Assembly (NCBI GenBank): GCA_947683425.1
Contig: CANTUQ010000108.1
Span: 930,001-994,000, forward strand
Direction: 5' to 3'
Source of the DNA: Excoecaria cochinchinensis
Taxonomy: Eukaryota > Streptophyta > Magnoliopsida > Malpighiales > Euphorbiaceae
DNA: 64,000 bases
Shown here piece by piece: positions 11,333 to 21,756 of the stretch (the first letter of the stretch is position 1; every line of letters starts with the position of its first letter). The translations under genes were made by a program, and so were the position numbers. A model generated the notes under the pieces. It did no database searches and was not told the DNA's origin. It worked only from the letters and a program-made list of their open reading frames with translations.

Positions 11333-12532
11333 CTAATAACACAACTTACCAGAAGGTCCTGCTCGATCAGCTGCATTTTCTCCAATCATTGCATACACTC
11401 GTGGACGCACATACACTTCTTCAGTTAGCGGCTTTTGCACTATTTCCGATGGCGCTTGAGAAGGTCATCCACTGCCTCTACCACTTAGGTTCCCTCTCGA
11501 TCTCGCACCACTCATCCTACTCTCGGGTTTATCCTGAAGCTCTCTTCGATCCGGACAACTTGCCACCATATGCTCTTGGCTTCCACACCTGAAGCACGCT
11601 TCAGAAATCCTTCTACACTCGCCCCAATGGCGTTTCTGACAGTGCTCGCATTCCGGAATGACACTTCCCCTACTAGAGGGTGGTGCAATACTCCCAACTT
11701 CTCAACGTACCGGAACCAATCCCTTTGCTCCTTGACCACTTAGAACACCTCTTGACTTCTTACCACTCCCTAGTCCGCTATCTGGTGCTTTCCTCTTGTG
11801 CTCAATCTTTTGTTTGATCAATTCAGATTCCTCTAACTTGATCACTGCTACAACTAACCGATAGTAACTGACCTGTTGTATGACCACCATAGCCGTTAAC
11901 GGTCCTCTGATCACTTCCCTCAAACCCTCCTGAAAATGCCGACACTTAAACTCTTCCGTCAAAAGCAACTCCGGCACATACTTGCTCAACCGGCTAAACT
12001 CCTTCTCGTACTCACTTACTGACATACCCCGCTGTTTCAAACTGATGAACTCTTTCCACTTAGCTTCACGGTATGCCTTCGTCACATACTTCTATTCAAA
12101 CTCTTGCTTGAAGAAATCCCAAGTCAACTCAGCTGGCTGTTGAGGGTTACGAAGCACAAGCTTCCACCAGTTATACGCCGGCCCTTGAAGTAACGATACT
12201 GCACAGGATACCCTTTGATTCGTGGGACAGTTAATCTCTTGCAAAGTTCGATCCACTCTCTCAATCCAGAACTCGGCCATATCCAATTGGTCTAATGAAG
12301 TCCCATGAAAATATTCGGCTCCTCTTTTTCTCAACAACTCAGTAGGAGCCTTAGGAACCATTAACTTATCCACTAACTGAAGTAACCCTTGCACTAAAGC
12401 CGAATTCCCAAATCCCATACCAGGTATATCATGATACTCATCTCGCGGATGCTACGAAGCAGACCCCTCAACTCTCACTGCATTTACACTGCCCGTTGTC
12501 TCACCCACGTTCTCACTTGGATCAAACTCCAT
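11333..12532 (-). pseudogene. E2 gag, sole gene of the element (nonsense-broken)
   Basis: The Met at 12530-12532 begins MEFDPSENVG, about 115 bp inside the primer site. One frame of about 400 codons runs to a TAG at 11333. The capsid-type region has LDQLDMAEFWIERV, GPAYNWW, TWDFFKQEFE and SVSEYEKEFSRLSKY. Two Cys/His clusters follow: CEHCQKRHWGEC and the knuckle CFRCGSQEHMVASC. Four in-frame stops break it, at 12452 (TAG), 12092 (TAG), 11702 (TGA) and 11465 (TGA), with no frameshift. The protein is of Tekay gag type, and the frame closes before any protease motif. Confidence 0.88.
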
Positions 12533-12662
12533 CTAGACACTACGCAAGACAAGACACATCTGCATTAGGCCACGACACAAAACCGACTCGCATGCAAAGA
12601 CTCGACACTTAACAATCAAAGACAACAAGAACCCCTTAAACCAGCGCTCTGATACAAAAAAC
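12533..12662 (-). other. E2 leader and primer binding site
   Basis: The minus strand at 12646-12657 reads TTGTATCAGAGC, one base different from the initiator-Met primer site of E1 and E6. Five bases separate it from the LTR. Confidence 0.78.
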
Positions 12663-15221
12663 TGTAACACCCCCGATCCCCAGTTGGAAGGACACCGGGG
12701 CGCTACCCGAAACTCACTCAGAAACACACATACGTCATAACGGAAGTGTACATTAACAATAATAAAACTCATAATCTTTAACATTAAATTAAAATATTAA
12801 AATATACTTCATTCAGAATTACATAAGGATCCTTAACAAAAATTACATATGCCACTAATCAAAATAATACATATACAAAAAGAATACAGGAGGAGTACAA
12901 AATAAATAAAGACTTTACTCCTAGTGGCCAACCCTGCAGATGCACGACGAACCGAACAAAACCTGCCACCTGCACGGGAAAATAGCCCGTGCTAAGCAAT
13001 AACGCTTAGTGGGGAGGAACAAAGATAAGAGAGCACTATACAATAATATCATACAATTATACGCGTAATTAAGCATCACACTGAATTCACTAAGTAGAAG
13101 AAACAGAGATACATAAGTCAATTCACTATAGGAAATTAGAACTTGATAACAGGAAGCAATAAGCAATTACATTAACTGGAATCACTCTAACAATCATGCA
13201 CTTCACTAAACAAATGCCAAACACTTCAAACAATAGGCTGAGTTTCACGAGTGGTGGATATGGGAACAATACACGGGAGACCCAAGCCTCAAATACTTTT
13301 ATACCAGAAGGTAGCACGGGAGAATGAAGTCTCAAAACATTTTCACTAAGACTTTAACGGAGGTCAACCGAAATCACTTAACCCAATGCGGGGCCAACAC
13401 TGGCGGCTGCACTCACTAACCCTTCTTAAGCATGCTTAATTATCTACTACTTTGACACTTTAGGCTAAAAACACTTACTCTAAACATTTATCACTAGACA
13501 ATGTCAAAAGCCAAAGTCCAACACTAACATGTCATTAATTATTAGCACAATTCAAAAACATCAATACACTTGTATAAAAATACAAGACATAACTTATACA
13601 GTGCGGAAAAAAAAAGCCATGCAAAGAGAGAGAAGAAATCATTTAGGCAAAATAGAATAGAACAGGCAGGAGAAGGAGCTTACTGTCGCGATCGTGACGC
13701 TCGCGACAGTAGCCGCAGCGCTACTGGACAGAGGGCAAGCTATCGCAACTCGTGTCGTGAGGCACAGCTCGTGACAGCGGGACTTGGTGGGCACGAGTCG
13801 TGCTATGGAGGCACGACTCATGCTGGCCTCTCTTGCTTGGCACGAGTTGTGATAAGATGTCCGATTCATGCACAAGCCCAGCTCCGACCGATGTACGCCT
13901 TACCGAACGAAAATTCTGCCGAACTAGCAATAGCCGAGCGGGCAAAACTGAGCTCACAACTCATGAAGATTCTTCACGTGTCGTGAAGGATCACTTGCCG
14001 AACACTCACATCCGATTAGGAAATCTTCACGACTCGTGAGCAATTTTCACGTGTTGTGAAGAGTGCATCCGAACGGGCCACGAGAAGCTTGAAACAAGCA
14101 GCTCTGTCGCACTCGCAACAAGAATCGCGATCGCGATAGAGTCGAATTTCTCAGTTCCTCAGCACAAAACACATCTGTTCCAAAGTTTCAAACACACACC
14201 AAGCATGCCCAAGCACTCATACAAACAAACTCACTTACCTCATTACTGTTAAGCCTTCAAAACATGCTCATAAACATGGTTAAACATAATTATACACGAT
14301 AATCATACACTTAAATTCTTAAACATCAAAGTAACTAAACAAACCCAGAAACTCATGCAAAAGTTATGCTCATTTGATTTCCACATAACATGCAACTCAT
14401 CCTCATCAAAGCACTAACATACAAATCCAATTCCATTAACTAAGCAAATACATGCATGAACACATACTCACACATAATCAAAGAGAATGGGGCAATCAAT
14501 TCCAAATAAACCTCATCTAAGAATAGAACTCCCAAACCTAACAAAGAAGCTTCAATCCAACTCCTTCAGAAAGCCCACTTTTTCCTTTCCATTGTTCTTC
14601 CTTCTCTCCTTCGTTTCTTGCATAAAAACCCAGCCACAATCACACTTAAGTTAAACCATTCAATCACTTGACCATAACTAGAAACCAAAGAAAAAGAAGG
14701 GGATGAAAAGCCCAAACAACACCCAATTAAAGATCCATGCACTTACCTCTTCAAAACCTAGCTCCAAAACTCAGAAATCCAACCTCAAAGCTCAAGGTTC
14801 ACGCTAGGGCAAATCAAGAGAGAGCAAGAAAGAAAGGAAGATGAAAAAGGAGAAGAAGAGGAAACGTGAATAAGAAGAAAATTTTGCTTTTCTTGCTTTC
14901 CTCTCTCCTTCACTCACTTCATATTCAATGCTCTCACCTACCTAATCCACTTGGCATAATCCTGTTGAACCAAAGGTTCCCACTTTGACTTTTATGTTCC
15001 ATGACACTATACACAATACACACTAGATAATCTCTTTATCAAATACTTTACATCCTTGTTACAAAACACCACACTAGATAATTCCTTCACTTAACATTTT
15101 AATTAATTTTTGCAATTAAATCATTAATGTCTAAATTTCCTCATGCACAAATTAATGAAATACCCTTAAATTTTTCGACTTAGCATGCAAATTTTTACTA
15201 GGCCTTATTTGGGTCGTTATA
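12663..15221 (-). repeat. E2 5' LTR (2.56 kb)
   Basis: The plus strand starts TGTAACACCCCCG and ends GGGTCGTTATA (partner: TTACA). In the element's own orientation it holds a splice-donor-like GAG-GTAAGT (near 14750), a micro-exon-like segment (14538-14616), the CACGASTCGTG-type array (13680-14150), the palindrome TTAAGCATGCTTAA (13426-13439) and the CTAAGC hairpin (12992-13009). These are in the same order as in solo LTRs A and B. Confidence 0.88.
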
Positions 15222-15841
15222 GGGTTGGGTCCATTTAGGGAAAAAATTAGGCAAAGGATTATGTGAAAATCCCAAAAGGGAAGCATTTCCCACAAAGAAA
15301 AGCTAGTGTGAAAACCCACAAGGGGCGCACTACCTTTAAAATAATGACTTTCAATGTTTGGAATGATAAGTTGGCATTACCTCGAATAATCTCCCTTCAG
15401 GCAGATAGTGTGTGATGTAGGGACTTGGGTCAGAATCCACGACATATGCTCATTGATCGAGGGGCAAAGATGCACACCTGACGGGCCTCTCAGAAAAGAT
15501 TATGGGTCGGAGTCCCTAATCCAAGATGATACTTCTAGATCCTCGGTGGGCATCATGCAATGCAAGCAGCCAAGTCGTATCCTCAACGGACCCTTAACCA
15601 CCTAGGACATGGTTTATTCATTTTTGCATGCTTGTCATACAATTCTATAGCAAACATCTGCATATGACCTTTTACACATGCATGCACAATCTCTTGTATA
15701 TATTTTAGCGCACACAGCTTTGCAGGAAAGGTCCAAATGAAGGTTGGACATGCAAAAGCTGGTCAAGGATAGCTTCAACTCAATATTAACATTCGCCCGA
15801 GCAAGACGATCAAGTCAAGATGAAGTCTACTCGGTTTCAAA
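15222..15841 (+). mobile_element. E3 3' noncoding region
   Basis: This is homologous to 29510-29760 (E4) and 47500-47650 (E5): shared blocks include GGGTTATGTGAAAATCC-like and GCTAGTGTGAAAA. It is the conserved noncoding stretch between pol and the tandem array of Tat elements. The E3 gag and pol would lie to the left and are not in the window. Confidence 0.75.
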
Positions 15842-16563
15842 TCTCCAAGTCCTCTGAGGAGGCAAATTCCCAAGTCCTCAGAGGAGGCAATTCTCAAAGT
15901 CCTCTGAGGAGGCAAATTTCCAAGTCCTCTGAGGAGGCAAATTTCCAATGTTCTCTAAGGAGGACATTTCCTGCACTTTGTAGTCTATTTAACGGCTCAG
16001 TGCAGTTCTCTGAGGAGGACATTTCCCGCACTTTATAGTCTATTTAACGGCTCAGTGCAGTCCTTTGAGGAGGACATTTATTGCACTATGTAGTCTTATC
16101 AGCGATTCGGTGCAGTCCTCTGAGGAGGACATTTCCTGCACTTTGTAGTCTTGTCAGCGACTCGGTGCAGTCCTCTGAGGAGGACATTTCTCACACTTTG
16201 TAGTCTTATCAGCGACTCGGTGCAGTCCTCTGAGGGGGACATTCCCTCGCACTTTGTAGTCTTGTCAGCGACTCAGTGCAGTCCTCTGAGGAGGATATTT
16301 CCTGCATTTTATAGTCTATTTAACGGCTCGGTGCAGTCCTTTGAGGGGGACATTTCCTGCACTTTGTAGTCTTGTCAGCGACTCGATGCAGTCCTCTAAG
16401 GAGGATATTTCCTGCACTTTGTAGTCTTATCAGCGACTCAGTACTGTCCTCTGAGGAGGACATTTCCTGCACTTTGTAGTCTTGTCAGCGACTCGGTGCA
16501 GTCCTCTGAGGAGGACATTTCTTGCACTTTGTAGTCTTGTCAGTAACTTGGTGCAGTCCTCTG
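15842..16563 (+). repeat. E3 tandem array, first half
   Basis: The array starts with four or five copies of a unit of about 28 bp built on AAGTCCTCTGAGGAGGCAAA. It then changes to a unit of about 55 bp (TCCTCTGAGGAGGACATTTC plus GCACTTTGTAGTC and CAGCGACTCGGTGCAG). Some copies swap the CTTGTCAGCGACTCGG part for CTATTTAACGGCTCGG, giving two alternating variants. Solo LTR A interrupts it after CTCTG (16559-16563). Confidence 0.9.
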
Positions 16564-16790
16564 TGTCACACCCTGTTTTCCCCCTAACAGTTTGAGCCAT
16601 GTTTGCATATGTGTTTGTGTATATGTTATGGTATTTTTTGATTATATGCATGATTGTGGGCTTTATTAGAGTGTGGGGTTAGTAGTGTGCGCATTAGTGG
16701 GATTAGTCTTGTGTGTGTTGTCATGCATTTTAGTTGGGTGTGAGTGGTCAAGTTCCACCAATATTAGAGTCTAGGGTTTTAGGAAGTAGG

Positions 16791-16798
16791 TATAAATA
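16791..16798 (+). promoter_or_regulatory. TATA box of solo LTR A
   Basis: TATAAATA lies 227 bp into the LTR, upstream of a pyrimidine-rich stretch and a GGTGAGT donor-like site (16949-16955). It is the probable core promoter. Confidence 0.6.
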
Positions 16799-17043
16799 GA
16801 AGGAGAGAGAAAAGAGAGCAGCCATCTTTGCTGCCCTTGCCGTTCTTCCTCCTCTCTTTATCCCTCCATCCTCTTTTCTCTTCAAGTGTGCTCTAGTGTT
16901 GATCTCAGTGGTTTTGGTAGAGCTCGATCATCTCTCAAGTCTCATTTGGGTGAGTAGTTGAGTCTTCTTCTTCTCCTTCTCTTAGTCTATTAGAATGTAT
17001 TTTTAACTTAGAGTTTTTGTGTGTTTGTGTGTGTTCTTCTTAG

Positions 17044-17106
17044 TGCCTACTCGTGATCCCAAGGGGAAAGAGAAGGCATCTGGGAGTGGAGCTTGCATCT
17101 TTTCAG
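17044..17106 (+). other. Predicted micro-exon in LTR A
   Basis: A 63-nt segment lies between TTCTTCTTAG and AG/GTTTGGGA. It reads RDPKGKEKASGSGA in one frame. Related segments occur in LTRs B (40507-40585), C (63641-63710) and E2 (14538-14616, minus). Splicing is inferred, not shown. Confidence 0.45.
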
Positions 17107-17602
17107 GTTTGGGAATTTCTGTATTTTCTGTATTTTTTATGTGGTTAAATGTTTGGCTGGTAATCTGATGATTTAGGTGATGCATGTTGGAATAAATGTG
17201 TTGAGCTTTGGTTAATTTAAGTTATATGCATGTTTGTTGAACTATGAGAGCATTGGGAGTTGGATTAATAATACTGTGATTTTTCTAGATTTGTTCCTGT
17301 CGGAACTGATGGTTGATTAATCCTTGAGTTGATTATATTGAATGTGTGAAATATGCTTTTGTGCTGTTGTTTGTGTTGGGAAATGCCGATCTCAGGTAAG
17401 TGGTTATTGGAAAATGGTTTTTGAAGTCTTTGGGTGTGTTTTGGAGCTACCGGAGTTCTGCAAATTTATATCGCAAATTCAGTGCGTTCAAGTCCTGATC
17501 GAACTACCATCTTCCGATCGTAAATGCCTTGAGTGCATAATGCTCAATTGTCGGTCAAAAGATGGAAAGTTCCGATAAGGAAATGGATGTATGCTTTTGC
17601 TG

Positions 17603-18000
17603 GGAGCTAGGTCACGAGATGTGCTGGAGAGCACGACTCGTGACATGGTATGGAGAGGAATCACGAGTCGTGCCAAGTCGACACGAGTCGTGTCCCCTGC
17701 TCCCCCTTCCGATCGGACTTCAACTCTCGGCTCTCGGCTCTTGAGCAATACTTGGCTGCCGAACGGGAGATGAGAGATCTGATCGGATATCACCGAGGAA
17801 GATGCGATTTGTACCGGCTGGAGGTCCAATCACGAGTCATGCTATTCAGTCACGACTCGCGACAGGACTTTGGCATCAGCACAAGTCATGATCAACAATC
17901 ACAACTCGTGCTCCTGCTCCTCCCACGTGATCAGCAAACTTTGGCCTGGATTGAATGTCGACACGAGTCGTGTCGATCCTTCATGACTTGTGCCCTCGCC
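17603..18000 (+). repeat. CACGASTCGTG motif array in LTR A
   Basis: About ten exact or near-exact copies of the 11-bp palindrome CACGA(G/C)TCGTG lie at irregular spacing. Comparable clusters occupy 13680-14150 (E2) and 40880-41175 (B). Confidence 0.7.
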
Positions 18001-18927
18001 CCCTCCTCTTGCGTTTGGCCTTTGGCCTCTGTCAGTTTTTCCGAAAGAGCCCTGTTTTGACTTAATGAATTTCTTATCTTCTTAGCATGAATTTTTACTA
18101 CTGTGTCATGCTATTATCATGCTTCTATATGAATAATGCTATGACTACTTCATGATAAACTATATGCTGTATTTGGAACAAGACCTGCTTTATGCATGAC
18201 CTACGAGAGTAAGTCTAGTGGACAGTTAGGCATGCCTAATAGAGCTTAGTAGCTGCAGCCTCAGTTCAGTTTTAGACCCCAATCAGGTCCTCGTTTGGTT
18301 CCTCGCGAACCTCTGTGTGTCAGGATCTTGTTTAAGATCCCTCAGCAAAATGTTTTGAATGAGAAAAATGTGATGTTGCTTTACGAATTGTACCTATAGG
18401 TACCCCTCTGTATTCACTCGTTATCCACGATTGTGAGTTAGCAGGTGTATTGTCTGTTTGTTATGATTATGAAAATGTGAACATCCAATCGGTTCTGGCT
18501 ATCAGTATGTGAAGCAATATGTATATGAATGTATATGTATATGAACATGAGCATGGACTTTCGAATGCTATCAATGTAATTCAGTCATGATTATATGATT
18601 TGATTATCAGCTTATACCACATGTATGCATTTTGCTTTGATGACTGCTGTGAGTGGCCGTCCATATTATTGTCGTGTTTTCCCCACTAAGCGTTATCGTT
18701 TAGCACGGGTGTTTTATCCGTAAAGGTGTGTGTAGACACCGGGTCCCGAGGCGGTCCAAGATCGGAATTACCCGATGATGAAACAAAAGACCGACTTTCG
18801 GCAAGAAAAGTGAGAATCGACCGTTCCCTTGTCAAGATTGTGTTTTTTCGAAAAATAATTTTAAAATATATATTTTAGGGATTAAAATTTAAAATAGGAA
18901 AAAATATTAATATTGTGCCAAAATTCA

Positions 18928-18963
<36 letters not shown>

Positions 18964-18964
18964 A

Positions 18965-19475
18965 TCGCGGGTGCCACTGCGGCAGCGCGGGGGCCGCCTG
19001 CGCGGCAGGCTGCCCCAGCGCGCAGGGGCGCCTGCGAGGCAGGCCGCCCGGCGCGCAGGGGCGCCTGCGCGCGAGGCGGGGCGCTCCGCGCGCCCCCCCT
19101 GCGCGCAGGGGCAGGCGCTCCGCGCGACCCCCCGCGCGCAGGGGCGGGCGCTCCAAGCGACCCCCCTGCGCGCGAGGCGGGGCGCTCCGCGCGCCCCCCC
19201 CCCCTGCGCGCAGGGGCGGGCGCTCCGCGCGACCCCCCTGCGCGCGAGGCGGGGCGCTCCGCGCGCCCCCCCCTGCGCGCAGGGGCGGGCGCTCCGCGCG
19301 ACCCCCCTGCGCGCGAGGCCTGCTGCCTCGCGCGCCCCCCCCCCTGCGCGCGAGGCAGCTGCCTCGCGCGACCTGCCTGCGCGAGGCAGGCTGCGCGCAG
19401 CAGCCTGCCGCGCGCGGTGCCAGGGCACCACGCGATGGCTGCCGCGCGCCCTTTGGCTCCTCCGCGCGACCTGTT
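18965..19475 (+). repeat. GC-rich cassette in the E4 5' LTR
   Basis: About 500 bp of extreme GC content is built from alternating 32-35-bp units around GGGCGCTCCGCGCG. I count seven units here and eight in the 3' LTR (31020-31570). It ends with a 24-bp perfect palindrome (19347-19370, arms meeting at GGCAG/CTGCC). Confidence 0.85.
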
Positions 19476-20364
19476 TTTTCCTGTCCGTTTTTTTCGCCGT
19501 TTTCAGTCTGATTTTCTTCAGTCTGACATTTCCGTTGTTTCACCATTTTATGTTAATTTTGATTAACTAAAAATAAAAGATTTCTTGTCCCTTACCATTT
19601 TGGACCAAGGCAAAAATTAAATGGGGTTTTTCCCCTCATTTTGACGGGCGAGATTAATTGAAGGAATTCTTTAGCTTTTCCTCTCAAGTTTTTTGGCACT
19701 CTCCAGGAAGCTTTTTATTTCTCAAAAATTTCTTCAAAAATCTTTAAGCCTTCTTCTCAAATTCTAGTTTTTGCTACTACAAAACATTTAATCTCGGGTT
19801 GATTTGAGCAAGAAAAATTAATTTTCTTTGTTCCTTCATCCCACAAAAAAATATTTTTCTCAAGATAATTTGTTTAGAACACAGATTTTATATTTATTTC
19901 AAATATTATTATCATCAAAAAAAATATTCGACAAGGAAATCGATCGAGACATCCTATTTCCAATCTCAAAAATTCTGAGGGTAAACATCCTTGAACTCGT
20001 CCTCATTTATTTTTTTTGAATGTTATTTATTGTTGTTAATATTAGTTTTGTTGCTATTATCATATTTTTTCATGGTTAATAATTTCTATTTTTGCTACTG
20101 TTGACACCCCTAGCCTTGCTTTTGGTCCAACTCCTCTATGTGGATTTAATTTGATTTTATGGTTTAATTTTTACTTGTTTGCCGTTGGTCACCAATCCCC
20201 ATTTATATTATCATTTCTCTTGCTATTTAATATTATCCTCATGTAGCAAATATTGCCATTATCACTATTACTATCACTATTTGATCCATCCATTGCTTTT
20301 TATTATTTTTATCATTATTATTATTATAGGTTGCTGCCATATTCATTGTGCTACCATCATTGCC

Positions 20365-20374
20365 ATTATTATTA

Positions 20375-20461
<87 letters not shown>
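20365..20461 (+). repeat. TTA microsatellite in the E4 5' LTR
   Basis: A long TTA/ATT run, shorter in the 3' LTR (32458-32530). Tat LTRs throughout the window carry one at the matching place. Poly-Ile and poly-Tyr open frames across it are artefacts. Confidence 0.95.
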
Positions 20462-20462
<1 letters not shown>

Positions 20463-21756
20463 CATTATTATATATTCATTGTATATTTATTGATGTTATG
20501 TTATTATAATTGTTAGCATTATCATCACCTACTTATTGTCATGCTAATGTTTATGTGCCATATAATATTATTATTTGTTATCATAATATTATTGTCGTTA
20601 TCATCATTTATCTTTTATTATTATTGTTATACTTTGCACTTGCTTGGTTAATTTGCCTAAAATATTTACTAATATTATTTTTGATATTAATTTTTGTCTG
20701 AGAATTAATTTGAGTCGGGCCATGTGAGCGCCCCGCGACTCCCCGGGTGGGTCGCGACGCGTGGACGGACACTCCATTTTGGTGAGATCTTTTCAATTCC
20801 CCTTTGATGTGTTATGTGTTTATTTGTATATATATATTTTTTATTCGTGCACGCGTGCGATAAAAAATCACAAAAATATTTCTATAATTAAATTAGATTT
20901 TTCACTAATAAAATCGGGACCAATGTCCCCTATTTTAGCCCAACTATAAAAACATCACGACTAAAAAACGAGGAGTCAATTTTCAATAAAATGGGATCAC
21001 TCATCCCGGTTTTTCAATTCAAGCAATCAAAAATGACTCTTCGAACCCTCTTCAAATTAATACGAAGTAACCAATGTTCCTAAATTTCGAACAAGTGCGA
21101 AGGAACCAATGTTCCTAAAATAATGCCCCGATTTATGTATGTATTTTATTTTAACCTTGTGTGAGTGTTTTAAATTCAAGTTCATGTCTTTTTGGGCCCT
21201 TGTAATTAATTTTGGGGCAATTTTATTTATCTTTTGGGGATTGTATTCCGTCCCACTTACGCCTTTGATTTCCTTTTATTGGGGTTATATTCCGCCCCTA
21301 TTTCTCTTGTAATTGAGTGCTTGGGTGTTTACCGCTTTCTTTATTTATTTTGCTTATCGCTTTTATTTATTTTCTTTACGTGCTTTCAATGCGCTATCTA
21401 ATTTAAATACATCAATCGCGTGAGATGAGAGATACAATCTTAAGAAGTTAAAAATCCATTTATAATTAACCAAAGTATGAATAAGAGGGAAGTTCCGGAC
21501 ACCATAACTCTGGTTTAGACCGTTAGAGGTGAGAAACCTTTTCCTAATTTCTTGCAAATTGGGTGGCGACTCCAAATACCTCAAAAGGTGCCTTTAGGCG
21601 TCAATAGGCTAGGTTATTCTCCCCAATGTTCTATTGGGAGGGATACACCGATGATGCCTCATGGCGCCCATGATCAAGTGACGCGAACCTTTCATACCTT
21701 CGAACCCTAAAGCGGATTCAAAGCGAGGGCCCTTGCTGGGTTCGGCGCGCGTCACA

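Larger units (their letters stand above)
10762..15221 (-). mobile_element. E2: gag-only LTR retrotransposon
   Basis: The right LTR is complete (12663-15221, 2559 bp). The left LTR keeps only its inner 482 bp (10762-11243) because E1 inserted into it. The internal region is only 1419 bp and holds a primer site, one gag frame and a polypurine tract, with no protease, RT, RNase H or integrase. This matches the published class of terminal-repeat retrotransposons with a gag domain (TR-GAG), which must borrow enzymes. E2 seems to have inserted in the 3' noncoding region of E3, since E3-type sequence starts at 15222. Confidence 0.85.
18731..21756 (+). repeat. E4 5' LTR
   Basis: It starts TGTAGACACCGGG and ends GCGCGCGTCACA. 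It contains a 28-base A run (18933-18960), a GC-rich cassette (18965-19475), a TTA microsatellite (20365-20461) and a conserved 3' third shared with every Tat LTR here (GGGACCAATGTCCC, GGAACCAATGTTCC). Long Arg/Ala/Pro-rich open frames in the GC cassette are composition artefacts. No gene is seen. Confidence 0.93.

Noticed and set aside
13570..14039. Overlapping open frames of 78-138 residues
   Set aside because: They lie in the CG-rich motif array of the E2 LTR on both strands, with no domain or conserved start.
18913..19570. Long overlapping Arg/Ala/Pro-rich open frames on both strands (also at 30924-31660)
   Set aside because: They come from GC-rich repeats with few possible stops, are open in many frames at once and match no domain.
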